From NCBI RefSeq assembly GCF_000514775.1, contig NZ_AZWO01000037.1, positions 1 through 47,720 on the forward strand: DNA of 47,720 bases, read 5' to 3'. This DNA is from Salinispora pacifica CNR114 (GTDB lineage: Bacteria > Actinomycetota > Actinomycetes > Mycobacteriales > Micromonosporaceae). A program made the translations under genes and the position numbers. Below the pieces are notes generated by a model. The model saw only the letters and a list, made by a program, of their open reading frames with translations, was not told the DNA's origin and made no database searches. Shown piece by piece: positions 16,930 to 25,491 of the stretch (position 1 is its first letter; every line of letters starts with the position of its first letter).

Positions 16930-17369
16930 AGCGCCTGCGTACCGCGTTACGGACCGCGTCGCGGAATGACCAGGGTCAGATCACCCCGTGGACGATCGTC
17001 GGCGTCGTAATCGTCTTGGTCCTCGCCGGTTTGGTTCTCGACCTCGGCCTGGGCATGTCCGACAAGGTGCGGATGCTCGATGTCGCCCAGGCCGCTGCCC
17101 GGGCCGGTGCCCACGAGATCGACCTTGCTACCTACCGCGCCAACGGCACCATCCAGCTCCAACCCACGCAGGCCGCCGCCGCAGCGAGGGCGTTCGCCCG
17201 GCAGACCGGCGCCGAGCAGGTCACGGTGTCCGCCTCCACCACCACCGTCACCGTGACAATCACCGGCACCCGGCAGACCCAACTTCTGCACATCGTCGGT
17301 ATCACCAACCTGCCGGTATCGGCGACGGCGACCGCCACCCCGCTCACCGGCGTCACCACGCCCCTATGA
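16926..17369 (+). CDS. TadG-like pilus-associated protein
   Basis: The 147-residue protein has the TadG-type N-terminus NDQGQITPWTIVGVVIVLVLAGLVLDLG, then AQAAARAGAHEIDLA and a Thr/Val-rich extracellular part. It lacks the Glu at +5 that the three upstream small proteins share (Trp instead), so it is probably a membrane-anchored protein rather than a cleaved pseudopilin. It is coupled to the second TadE-like gene. Confidence 0.75.
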   Translation: MKRLRTALRTASRNDQGQITPWTIVGVVIVLVLAGLVLDLGLGMSDKVRMLDVAQAAARAGAHEIDLATYRANGTIQLQPTQAAAAARAFARQTGAEQVTVSASTTTVTVTITGTRQTQLLHIVGITNLPVSATATATPLTGVTTPL

Positions 17370-17394
17370 CCCTCTCGCACGACTGGGAGCACCA

Positions 17395-20300
17395 GTGATC
17401 GCACTCCTCGCCGCCACGGCCCGCAGGCTGGCCGGACTCGCGCTCCTGCTCCTGCTTACCGCCGGCGTTCCATCCGCACTGATCCGCTACGTCGGCTGGC
17501 CTCTACCCGCCCAGGTCCCCACCTTGCAGGACATCGGCACGGCCCTGACCTCGCCACTGACCGACACCATGCTCGGCAACCTCGTCGTGTGCCTCCTGTG
17601 GCTGGCCTGGGCTGCGTTCGCCTGGTCACTGCTCGCGGAAATCGTGGAGGTCGTCGCCGGTATCCGGCTACCGCAGCCGAAAGCCATGGCACCCGCCCGA
17701 GGACTCGCCGCGCTCTTGGTCACGGCAATCACCGGCGGCGTCCTCGCCACCGCGGCGCAGGCCGCACCGACTCTCATCCACCCCGCCGTCGCAACGGGCC
17801 ACAGCACCACTGCCCAGGCCACGGCGGGCGCCGACCGGGCTTCCGGTGCGACGCAGGCCCCGCCCACCGTGACCGCACGGCCGGGGACGCCAGAGACGCC
17901 AGGAACGGCTCGACCCGCGACTCGCCTCGCCGCCGGCCAGATCACCCTCGTTACCGCCGGGCAGAGCTTCGAATGCAAAGTGGAGCACGGCGATACTCTC
18001 TCCGAGATCGCCAAAGAGTGGCTTGGCGATGCCAACCGCTGGCCGGAAATCTGGGCGCTGAACCGGGGCACCCATTTCGCGCAAGTCGGGGGCACCTTCA
18101 CCAGCCCACACCTGATCTACCCCGGGTGGGTGCTGGAACTGCCCAAGGACGCGACCCCACCAGCCACAGCGCAGCCCGCGCCTCCGCCAGCCCCTCCCAA
18201 GGCCGAAACCCCGAGCACTCCGGAGCAGGCCCAGCCAACTAACGAGCCGGCCGCCCCCGAGGCCACCGCCGTGCAACCTGGCCCGAGCACCAGCCGACCG
18301 ATCGACGACGGCGTCACCGAACCCGTCCCAGCGAGCCCGGCCACCACTTCCACGCCGTCCGCGCCCAGCGGTATGCCGGGCAACTCCGCCACCAGCACAC
18401 CGGCAGCGGCCAGCAGCCCCGCCAGCGGCGCGACGGACCCGGCAGACAGCCCGTCCACCGACGCGGGTCGTCCCGACGGCATCTCGCTAGGCACCGGAAG
18501 CTGGCTGGACCTCGGCCTCGCCGCCGCGATCGCCGCCGGCGCGACCCTAGTCTGGGCGCTGCGCCGGCGCCGCTACGAGCCACGCCCGCCCGACACCCAC
18601 ACCCGAGCCGGCGACCCTGACCTCGCGCCGATGCCGGCGGTCGTGACTCAGGTGCGGCGCGGCCTGCGGCGACGATTGGCCGACGACAACGACGGTCTCG
18701 ACATCCTCAACACATCGAAGCCTGTCGAGATCGACACCGATGACGAGCAATCAACGTCGGGTAGCAGCGACGTCGAAGACCAGGCACCCGGCACGACCGA
18801 CACCGTGCCATCCGAAAAGGAACCCAAAGACGAGGAAGCGCCGCCCGTCCCGGTTCCGGTGGTACCGGCCCTGGACAACCCCCTGGCTGCGGTGTGGCCA
18901 CCAGCCGGCCTCGGGCTGACTGGCCCCGGCGATGAGGCAGCCGGGCGCGGCTTCCTCACTGCCGCCCTCGCTGCCGGTGGCGTGGACGACCCGGACGCGC
19001 GAAGCTGGGTCGTCATCCCGTCGATGACCGCGGCGACCCTGCTGGGTACTGCCGCCGTCGCCCTGCCCGAGACTCCCCGCCTAACCGTCACCGGCGGCCT
19101 CGACGACGCCCTCGACATCCTCGAAGCGCAGACCCTGCACCGCACCCGCCTCGTCTACCAGCACGAGGTTGACACCATCTCCGATCTGCGACACACCGAC
19201 CCCTACGAGGAGTGGCAGCCACCGATCGTCCTCATTGCCGACGCTACAGCGAGCCACGAACGTACCCGAATCGCCGCGCTCCTCGCGCAGGGACAACGCC
19301 TCGACATCCACGGCATCCTGCTCGGCCCCTGGCCCGACGGAGACACGATCATCGTCGACAGCGACGGGACCACCAGCCGCGCTGCCGAGGAAGCGCGCCA
19401 CGGCACGCACTCCGCCGACATCGGCCGGCTCGCCGTGCTCACGCCGGCGGAGACGATCGACGTGATCACCACGCTCGCCGAGGCACACACCGGCGTACGG
19501 CAGGCCTCCGCCCCAGCGGAACCCACCGCCCCCGCTCCCGCACCGGATTCACAACCGTCCCCGGCCACGCCACTCGACGTCGAACAAGCCGAATTGGCGC
19601 CCGACCCGGTCGCACTCGAGGCTTCCACCCGCACCGCCCCTCAACCGAACCCAGGCAACGAGCCGGACAGCGGCGACCGCGAGGACAACTCTGCGGACGC
19701 ACCCGGTCCGCGGATCGCGGTGCGGGTACTCGGGGACACCCGGATCATCGACATGGACACCACCGTGCCACTGCGGGCCAAGGCGCTTGAGCTGCTCGTC
19801 TACCTCATCGTTCACGACGGCGACGCGTCCCAGGACGCGATCCTCGATGATCTCCTTCCCGAGGCCCCGCGCTCGAAAGCCCCGCACCGCCTGCACACCT
19901 ACGTATCCGCCCTGCGCAAGACCCTCGCCCGCACCGGCGGAGCCGGCAGCTACCTTACCCACCCATCCCGCCGCTACGCCCTCGCCCGAGAGGCGATTGA
20001 CACCGACCTGTGGCGGATGCGCGACGCGCTCCGCGCTGCCGAACGGGCTACCGACGACAGCATCCGAATCGCCGCACTCCGAACTGCGGTCGACGCCTAC
20101 GGTGGCGGCCTCGCCGACGGCTACGACTACGAGTGGATCGAGGTACACCGCGAAGGCATCCGCCGACAGGCCCTCGACGCCCACCTCGCCCTCGCCGCCG
20201 CCACCACCGACCCCGCCGAAGCACTCACGGTCCTGGACGCCGCGATGCGCCACGACCCCTACGCCGAACCGCTGTACCAGCAGGCGATGCGCGCCCGTGC

Positions 20301-20475
20301 CGCCCTGGGACACCTCGACGAGATCCGCGCCCTGCGCCGCAATCTGACCCGCCGCCTCGAAGAGATCGACGCCGAGCCCAGCGACGACACCATCGCACTC
20401 GCCGACCAGCTCATCGCCGATTTGCGGAGTCGGGGCCCCGCCAGACACGCGAATGATGGCGGCCACCGTCCGTGA
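17395..20475 (+). CDS. Large membrane protein with LysM and BTAD domains
   Basis: The 1026-residue protein starts at GTG 17395 (GGGAG upstream). It has three N-terminal transmembrane segments (about 14-32, 61-85, 102-122), a LysM-like module at about 190-252 (VEHGDTLSEIAKEWLGDANRWPEIW split by short loops), a Pro/Ala/Thr-rich stretch of some 120 residues and a fourth helix near 373-391. A DED-rich acidic linker and a further alpha/beta domain follow. A C-terminal winged helix plus BTAD repeat (about 780-1010: LRAKALELLVYLIVHDG, HRLHTYVSALRKTL, YDYEWIEVHREGIRRQALDAHLAL) ends it. BTAD is the SARP/AfsR activation module. The layout suggests that wall or pilus status is passed to a cytoplasmic regulatory domain; this is inference. 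Confidence 0.85.
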   Translation: MIALLAATARRLAGLALLLLLTAGVPSALIRYVGWPLPAQVPTLQDIGTALTSPLTDTMLGNLVVCLLWLAWAAFAWSLLAEIVEVVAGIRLPQPKAMAPARGLAALLVTAITGGVLATAAQAAPTLIHPAVATGHSTTAQATAGADRASGATQAPPTVTARPGTPETPGTARPATRLAAGQITLVTAGQSFECKVEHGDTLSEIAKEWLGDANRWPEIWALNRGTHFAQVGGTFTSPHLIYPGWVLELPKDATPPATAQPAPPPAPPKAETPSTPEQAQPTNEPAAPEATAVQPGPSTSRPIDDGVTEPVPASPATTSTPSAPSGMPGNSATSTPAAASSPASGATDPADSPSTDAGRPDGISLGTGSWLDLGLAAAIAAGATLVWALRRRRYEPRPPDTHTRAGDPDLAPMPAVVTQVRRGLRRRLADDNDGLDILNTSKPVEIDTDDEQSTSGSSDVEDQAPGTTDTVPSEKEPKDEEAPPVPVPVVPALDNPLAAVWPPAGLGLTGPGDEAAGRGFLTAALAAGGVDDPDARSWVVIPSMTAATLLGTAAVALPETPRLTVTGGLDDALDILEAQTLHRTRLVYQHEVDTISDLRHTDPYEEWQPPIVLIADATASHERTRIAALLAQGQRLDIHGILLGPWPDGDTIIVDSDGTTSRAAEEARHGTHSADIGRLAVLTPAETIDVITTLAEAHTGVRQASAPAEPTAPAPAPDSQPSPATPLDVEQAELAPDPVALEASTRTAPQPNPGNEPDSGDREDNSADAPGPRIAVRVLGDTRIIDMDTTVPLRAKALELLVYLIVHDGDASQDAILDDLLPEAPRSKAPHRLHTYVSALRKTLARTGGAGSYLTHPSRRYALAREAIDTDLWRMRDALRAAERATDDSIRIAALRTAVDAYGGGLADGYDYEWIEVHREGIRRQALDAHLALAAATTDPAEALTVLDAAMRHDPYAEPLYQQAMRARAALGHLDEIRALRRNLTRRLEEIDAEPSDDTIALADQLIADLRSRGPARHANDGGHRP

Positions 20476-20618
20476 GTCCGCACCTCGCACCAGCAATCGC
20501 CGATGTCGAGGCGACCGCAGCCGTTGCGCCCGGTCGACCCGCCGACATGGACCTTGAGGCTCTCGCGAACCGGATCGGCAAGTTCCTTGCGTTCCGTCTA
20601 CCGCTACCTGCCGCCTGA
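20472..20618 (+). CDS. Small ORF coupled to the LysM-BTAD gene
   Basis: GTG 20472 overlaps the upstream stop (GTGA) and opens 48 codons, reading MSPHLAPAIADVEATAAV at the start and LEALANRIGKFLAFRLPLP at the end, the latter an amphipathic helix. The coupling geometry is the same as between the tad genes. No family was recognised. It may be the last gene of the tad operon or a chance frame. Confidence 0.35.
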   Translation: MSPHLAPAIADVEATAAVAPGRPADMDLEALANRIGKFLAFRLPLPAA

Positions 20619-20762
20619 TTACCCTCGCAAGCCGGGACTTTCACGGAGTCGGGGGCGGCAGTTGCCGGACTAGGTGAGCGGGACCGCCCGGCCCGCACGC
20701 GCGATTTCGGCGCGGGGCACACCGATGCCGGCCGGGTTTGGAAACGCAAAAGGGCATGCTTC

Positions 20763-21095
20763 TTACTCCGAGGAGGTGGGCTGAGCGGCTACCGCCCAGC
20801 CCACCTCGTTCTCCGTCCTGCGCGGTCCTACCTCGTTCGTGGATCTGGGCTCCACTGCTTCCGGTGTGCCCACGCGGCTCCCCGGCTGGTGAGGTGGGTT
20901 CACCTCGATGAAGCCGAAGAGCCGCTCGATCACCTGTAGCGCCTGGGTCGAGTAACGGTCGGCGAACCCGCGGCAGATCGCCGGCTTGACCTCGGGGAAC
21001 CGATAGTCCGGCAGCGTGTCGTGGCAGACGATGAAGGATTCGTCTTCTCGTGCCTGTGTGACGAGGTCGTGGAGACGGCCTTCGGCGAGGTGCAT
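20763..21095 (-). CDS. Conserved-looking hypothetical protein
   Basis: This 110-residue product is soluble and begins MHLAEGRLHDLVTQAREDE, then FIVCHDTLPDYRFPEVKPAICRGFADRY and VIERLFGFIEVNPP, well-formed protein sequence. The last 40 residues are low complexity. Its ATG overlaps the last base of the upstream HAD-like gene. Its 3' end (20772-20806) also forms a strong hairpin (GAGGTGGGCTG with CAGCCCACCTC), a likely terminator for this minus-strand group. Function unknown. Confidence 0.6.
   Translation of the reverse strand: MHLAEGRLHDLVTQAREDESFIVCHDTLPDYRFPEVKPAICRGFADRYSTQALQVIERLFGFIEVNPPHQPGSRVGTPEAVEPRSTNEVGPRRTENEVGWAVAAQPTSSE
20772..20806. terminator. Hairpin at the end of the minus-strand gene group
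   Basis: Eleven-bp arms GAGGTGGGCTG and CAGCCCACCTC are followed inward by further GCGG/CCGC pairing after one mismatch. It overlaps the last codons of the 20763-21095 gene and lies between convergent transcription units (Tad operon and this group). Confidence 0.55.
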
Positions 21096-21850
21096 CAGGG
21101 TGGCGGGTCGGAAGACACACGTGTCGCATTGGCGCGATAGCAGCCGAGATTTTCGGAGAACCGGATCACCGACGCTGTGAGCAGCACCTTCACCGCCTGC
21201 CGGTCATCGGCGTCGTCGAACGCAGAGGACCGGCGTCGTCTCCGGCGGTCGGATCCGCCTTTGGCTGGCCTCTGTGGTAGCGGTGACGCCTGCTCCACCA
21301 GGCAGTCGAGCCATCGGTGCACCAGATCGACGTGCTGCCGTTGCAGGCCGGTCCCACCGTTGACCGGTACGAGCAGCGTCTGGTGGCCGTTGGCGGTACG
21401 TGCGGCGGCCTCGTCGGGATCCCGTCCGCCGAACTCGTCGTCGAGGACGGCTACCGGCCGTGTGCCGACGGCTCGGTACAGCGGGGGAAGCTTGAGCTGG
21501 CGCCCGAACCGAATGCCGCCGCCTTGTCCCAGGTCGACCCAGGGCAGGTCGTTGGGGAGGCCGAGTCGAGGGGCGATCCAGGTCGCGGCGATGGGCCGCC
21601 AGCTCGTGCACCAGAGGAGGTCGGCGCGCTGGGCGAGTTCTCGCAGCCACGTGCCGTGGTCGGGATGTAGCCATACCGTGCCGGACATTGGCTGGCCTGC
21701 TGGGTCGGGACCGTCGTACTCGTGGGGCTGGTAGCCGAGTTGGCGGGCGGTAGCCGGGTGGTCGGGATTGAGAACGCCGTCGACGTCGATGGCAACGACG
21801 GGCATCAGCCGATGGCCGGCGGCCCCAGGCCTGGTGGGGGGCGGGTTCAT
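21095..21850 (-). CDS. HAD-superfamily-like protein (DVDGVLN motif)
   Basis: The 251-residue protein carries VVAIDVDGVLNPDHP near residue 20, which matches HAD motif I (DxDGxLN), then LLWCTSWRP (Thr/Ser motif II region) and VAVLDDEFGGRDP (acidic motif IV). It is therefore probably a phosphatase or nucleotidase-like hydrolase; small actinobacterial HAD proteins of this type often accompany mobile elements. The C-terminal 60 residues are unrelated and basic. ATG 21850 overlaps the upstream stop; the internal Met at about 21805 is an alternative start. Confidence 0.72.
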   Translation of the reverse strand: MNPPPTRPGAAGHRLMPVVAIDVDGVLNPDHPATARQLGYQPHEYDGPDPAGQPMSGTVWLHPDHGTWLRELAQRADLLWCTSWRPIAATWIAPRLGLPNDLPWVDLGQGGGIRFGRQLKLPPLYRAVGTRPVAVLDDEFGGRDPDEAAARTANGHQTLLVPVNGGTGLQRQHVDLVHRWLDCLVEQASPLPQRPAKGGSDRRRRRRSSAFDDADDRQAVKVLLTASVIRFSENLGCYRANATRVSSDPPP

Positions 21851-22062
21851 CGCGCCTCGATTTCGGTCATCTCCAGCGAGCTGTCGGCGCTGAGCGTGAA
21901 GGTGTCACCTGACAGCGGATCGGTAATGGTGAAGGTGAGCGGTCGGCCGGTGTCGGCGTCGATTTGCATGGTGACGCCGAGGTCCGGCAGGAGATCGAAA
22001 AAGCGAAGGTAGGCGCGGTTGCTGGAGTTGAAGTCGGGCAGCGAACGTTTGGTGTCAGGCAT
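21847..22062 (-). CDS. Small hypothetical protein
   Basis: From ATG 22062 the product has 71 residues, MPDTKRSLPDFNSSNRAYL then LLPDLGVTMQIDADTGRPLTF, ending in an acidic beta-rich tail. The stop overlaps the HAD-like gene start (ATGA). The frame stays open up to 22266, but the added part would run against the preceding gene and is Arg/Pro-rich, so the shorter form is preferred. No clear ribosome site. Family unknown. Confidence 0.5.
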   Translation of the reverse strand: MPDTKRSLPDFNSSNRAYLRFFDLLPDLGVTMQIDADTGRPLTFTITDPLSGDTFTLSADSSLEMTEIEAR

Positions 22063-22151
22063 GCCGGTAGCCGTTCTGTGAGCGGGTTGGGGCGTTTGTG
22101 GGTACGGATGACGGGGCGCGGCTGTAAAAGGGCCGGGCCCACATTGGTCAA

Positions 22152-22436
22152 TCAGCGCGGAGATTTGGGGCTGCGGAGCTGTTCGCGGGGCAGCGGCAAC
22201 GCTGGCGTATGCGGTTCGGGTCTGCCGGCCAAGCGCTCGTCGACGCCCTCGTAGCATTTCTTGCAATAGAGCACACCGTCGTCGGTGAAGATGGTGGCGG
22301 CGGCGTAGCAGCAGGGCGATAGGTACATCGGGCCCCAGGATTGGTCGATGTAGGGCAGGCCATGTAGATCGACGAATATGGTTTCGGGCTGCGGTTTTGC
22401 GGAGTCGACGGTAGAGATGGTCATTCCTTCAGTCAT
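22152..22436 (-). CDS. Small zinc-ribbon-like protein
   Basis: The 94-residue product holds paired cysteines in YLSPCCYAAATIF and VLYCKKCYEG, a treble-clef or ribbon zinc site, preceded by an acidic beta strand TIFVDLHGLPYIDQSWGP. A second Met five codons in follows GAAGGA too closely to be clearly better. Likely nucleic-acid or protein binding; partner unknown. Confidence 0.55.
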   Translation of the reverse strand: MTEGMTISTVDSAKPQPETIFVDLHGLPYIDQSWGPMYLSPCCYAAATIFTDDGVLYCKKCYEGVDERLAGRPEPHTPALPLPREQLRSPKSPR

Positions 22437-22708
22437 GGCTGGGAGTGCCTTGTTGGCGAGCCGAGATGGGTACGTAAACGCGCCTCGCGCGAATTGACGC
22501 TCGCGACGGCGACGGAGACAAGTCGCGCGGGGAGAAAACGGTCGTCCTCAAACTAGCCTGAGCGCGGGCGGGCCCGCTGCCGGATTCCGAGCAGCGATCT
22601 CGGATGCCCTACACGCGCGGGCGGAGCGTGAGGAGCGGCTCCCGATCATCCGTATCGGGAGCCGCTCCTGTGTGCTCAGGGTTGTTGGGTTCCCGCGCGG
22701 CGGCGGGC
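22437..22708. terminator. Intergenic region with a 16-bp-arm hairpin (22631-22669)
   Basis: Perfect arms AGGAGCGGCTCCCGAT and ATCGGGAGCCGCTCCT enclose a 7-base loop at 22631-22669, 40 bases past the stop of the minus-strand vWA gene. It is a probable terminator. The rest of the gap shows no gene; a promoter for 22152-22436 must lie here but was not resolved. Confidence 0.65.
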
Positions 22709-24334
22709 TTAGGCCCTGGCCAGGGCCTCGATCGCCGCTTGCCCGATGAGATTGATGCAGGTGGTGGGGTCGTCGACGTTGATGGTGGTGGTGTTGTCGT
22801 AGACCCTGGGCGACCAGCGTTTGTTGTCGGGTGCGAGCCAGAGGATGGCGCAGCCGGTGTTATGGAGTCGGGTGATGGCGGCTTGGCTCTGTTCCGGGTT
22901 GCGGTAGTGGCCGTCGGAGACGACGACCAGCAGCCGCGCGGTGCCGGGGGTGGTCAGGTGCAGGAGCCGGTCGGCTTCGGCGCAGGCTTCGACGAAGCGT
23001 TCCATGCCGGCGTCGGCTTGCATGTCGCGGACCTTGGTGGGTCGGCGGCCGGGTGGGATGAGCACGGTGACCCGGTCGCCGTAGGCCAGGGTCGCGCTGG
23101 TGGCTCTGGCGCGGGTGCTGGCTTGGGCGACGATCCATGCGGCGGAGGACATGGGGGCGGCGAACGCTCCCATCGAGCCGGACGCGTCGATGAGGATGGC
23201 GACGGTCAGCTCCGGGTCGGGGACGGGGCGTCGTACGGCGCGCCGCCACGGTTGGGCGGTGGGGATGGCGCCGGCTGCCCGTTGGGCGGCGAGGGTAACG
23301 GCAGCGCGGGTGCGTAACCGTCCGGGTGGTGCGCTGCTGGCCTCCATGGTGCGGGCGGGTTCCCGGTGGCGGGCGCGTCGTAGCAGGGCCGTGAGCCGAT
23401 GGGCGGCCTGGCGTTCGGCGTCGCGGGGGTCGCGTTCGGTCCAGGTGATCGGTGTGTCGGTGTCGACGTAGATGCCGGGCACGTCGTCGCGGGGTCCGAC
23501 GTGTTCGGGGGCGTCGGCGGGGTTGTTGAGGATGGCGTCGATAGCGGCGGCGATGGCCGCCGCGATCGCGCTGGTGGCCGCTTCGTCGGCGGGTATGCCA
23601 GGGCTGACGGTGGGGTCGATGCCCAGGAGACGGCACCAGCGTTCGCCGAGGTCGATCATGCGGTCGGTGTCGGTGTCACCGACGGTCTGGGCTTCCCGCC
23701 AGATCGCGCGCAGGCCCTTAAGGAGCTTGCGGCCGAGGACCTTGGTGATGGCGCGTCGTGGCTCGCGGACGTCGGCGGAGTAGAGGATCTTCGCGTCGAC
23801 TCGGGCGAGGATCAGTCCGGCGGCGTAGGCGGCGCTCCATCTCGTGTCGGTGGGGGTGTCGTCGGGGACGATGAGGCTGGTCATGGCGCGGCGCAGCCAC
23901 CGGCGGTCGCGGGGTCGGGCCGTACGGTAGTGCCCTTCGATCCGGGATTCTTCGAGCATGAGCGCGGCTTCCCGGACGACGGGAGGCACCGACGGTGGCG
24001 GGTCCCAGTGCGAGTGAATGACGTGGGCGACCTCGTGCAGCAGGACGCCGTAGGCCACGGGGACCTTCGACCGGTGCCCGAGTCGCCGGGGGTCGGCGAT
24101 CTCCGGGTCGCCGATGAGGTCGGCGTCGACCTGGATCTCGGCGGTCGCCGGGTAGCTGAACCCCTTCGGGCCGCCACCGCTGGCGGGGGTGACGGTGACG
24201 GAGGCGTCCGGACGGCCGGTGAGCCGAGCGGCGTGCTTGGTCCAGGCCGCCGACCACGGACTCCAGGGCGACGAAGCCGGCGCCGGAGCCGGGGCGGGGC
24301 CGGAGGTGCTCAGATGCGCGGAAACGCTGGTCAT
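22709..24334 (-). CDS. HExxH-vWA protein (DUF2201-like metallopeptidase plus von Willebrand A domain)
   Basis: From ATG 24334 the product is 541 residues. A peptidase-like domain carries LLHEVAHVIHSH near residues 98-109, a zinc HExxH motif. A long helical middle with Ala-rich segments follows, then a C-terminal vWA domain with MIDAS motif DASGSMG near 382 and a later VVVSDGHYRN. Its start lies nine bases below the MoxR-type ATPase stop, the classic MoxR-vWA pairing in which the ATPase remodels a client recruited through the vWA domain. The reading frame is open far upstream, but that part is Arg-rich shadow sequence over the ATPase gene. Confidence 0.82.
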   Translation of the reverse strand: MTSVSAHLSTSGPAPAPAPASSPWSPWSAAWTKHAARLTGRPDASVTVTPASGGGPKGFSYPATAEIQVDADLIGDPEIADPRRLGHRSKVPVAYGVLLHEVAHVIHSHWDPPPSVPPVVREAALMLEESRIEGHYRTARPRDRRWLRRAMTSLIVPDDTPTDTRWSAAYAAGLILARVDAKILYSADVREPRRAITKVLGRKLLKGLRAIWREAQTVGDTDTDRMIDLGERWCRLLGIDPTVSPGIPADEAATSAIAAAIAAAIDAILNNPADAPEHVGPRDDVPGIYVDTDTPITWTERDPRDAERQAAHRLTALLRRARHREPARTMEASSAPPGRLRTRAAVTLAAQRAAGAIPTAQPWRRAVRRPVPDPELTVAILIDASGSMGAFAAPMSSAAWIVAQASTRARATSATLAYGDRVTVLIPPGRRPTKVRDMQADAGMERFVEACAEADRLLHLTTPGTARLLVVVSDGHYRNPEQSQAAITRLHNTGCAILWLAPDNKRWSPRVYDNTTTINVDDPTTCINLIGQAAIEALARA

Positions 24335-24342
24335 GATAGCCC

Positions 24343-25491
24343 CTACTTCTGCTTGCCGAGGGTGAGCGGGTTGATGGTCGTGGTGCGGTAGGCACGCTGG
24401 AGGGCCTCGATGACCGCCTGCCGGTCGAGTTCGGGTGCGATCGCGGCGAGGTTGGACACGGCGGCGTCGAGGCCGAGACTCGCGGCGACGCGCTTGAACG
24501 CCAGCAGCTCGCGCAGCTGCGGCGCCCAGTCGATCTCGTGCTTGCGCATTCGCGTGTTGAGGGCGATCGCCGCGTCGATGGCTCCGTTCGGCACGCCGAG
24601 GGATCGGGCGAGCTGCATGTCGGTGGTGACCTCGATGTGCACCGCGAATCGCGAGGCGAGGGCTTCGGTGAGGATCGCTCCGTGCACGCCGGGGTTGTGG
24701 CCGGCGCAGACGTAGAACCAGTCGACGGCGGTCACAACCTCGTTGTGGTGGGCGGCGATGGTGATGGTGGCCCGGCCGTCCATCGCCGGGTACAGGGCGG
24801 CGAGCACGCGGGGTGGGATCAACGTGGCGTCGTCGATGAATAGGGCGCGTCCCTCGCGCATGGCGACGACGAGCGGCCCGTAGGCGAACTCGAAGCCGCC
24901 GTCGGGCAGCGGGACGTAGTTGCCGACGAGGTCCTCGACAGTGGTGTCGCCGTGGCCGGCGACGGTGATCGCGTCGGCGTAGGCGGCTTCGATGAGGCTG
25001 GTCTTGCCGGTGCCGGGCGGCCCGTAGAGCAGGACCGTGATGTTGTCGCGGCGCAGCCGGCGCAGCACCTCGACGTCGGTGCTGTCGCCGAGCCGTCGGG
25101 GCAGGTACCAGACGCCGTTGGGGCGCAGAACAGCGCCGGGACGCGGTGGCACTGGCCCGGTCGGGGTGGGTGCCGGCGCGGGTGACACCGGGACCGTGGG
25201 GGTGGCGGCCGAGGGGGCGCGGCTGGCGCCGGCCCCCGCCTTGAACGCGTCGATACCCTCGGCGGTAATCGTGTACCGGCGTGGTGACCCACCGGACATG
25301 GTGGCCCACTTTCGGTCGACGAGGCGGTTCAGGACGGAGCCGATCGCCCCGGAGGACCGGCCCGGCAGTTCCTTGCCGAGGTCGCCGATGGAGAAGGCAC
25401 GGTGCGGCTCGGCCGCGAGCAGGGTCAGGACCGGCCCGAACATGGGGCGGGGCTTGGCCTTCAGCTTGGCGGGACGAGCGGGTGAGGTCAT
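24343..25491 (-). CDS. Winged-helix-fused MoxR-like AAA ATPase
   Basis: Start ATG 25491 follows GGAGGTGCCCG. The product is 382 residues. An N-terminal winged helix (about 12-75: FSIGDLGKELPGRSSGAIGSV, LVDRKWATM, RRYTIT) is followed by a Pro/Ala linker, then RPNGVWYLPR and an AAA+ core with Walker A GPPGTGKTSL near 155, Walker B ALFIDDATLI near 214 and sensor segment FYVCAGHNPG. MoxR ATPases act as chaperones for vWA partners. The DNA-binding-like N-terminal fusion is unusual. A fragment of a related protein lies at 46705-47250. Confidence 0.87.
   Translation of the reverse strand: MTSPARPAKLKAKPRPMFGPVLTLLAAEPHRAFSIGDLGKELPGRSSGAIGSVLNRLVDRKWATMSGGSPRRYTITAEGIDAFKAGAGASRAPSAATPTVPVSPAPAPTPTGPVPPRPGAVLRPNGVWYLPRRLGDSTDVEVLRRLRRDNITVLLYGPPGTGKTSLIEAAYADAITVAGHGDTTVEDLVGNYVPLPDGGFEFAYGPLVVAMREGRALFIDDATLIPPRVLAALYPAMDGRATITIAAHHNEVVTAVDWFYVCAGHNPGVHGAILTEALASRFAVHIEVTTDMQLARSLGVPNGAIDAAIALNTRMRKHEIDWAPQLRELLAFKRVAASLGLDAAVSNLAAIAPELDRQAVIEALQRAYRTTTINPLTLGKQK

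Noticed and set aside
23399..24391. 330-codon plus-strand frame opposite the vWA gene
   Set aside because: Gly/Val/Asp-rich antisense shadow typical of high-GC DNA.
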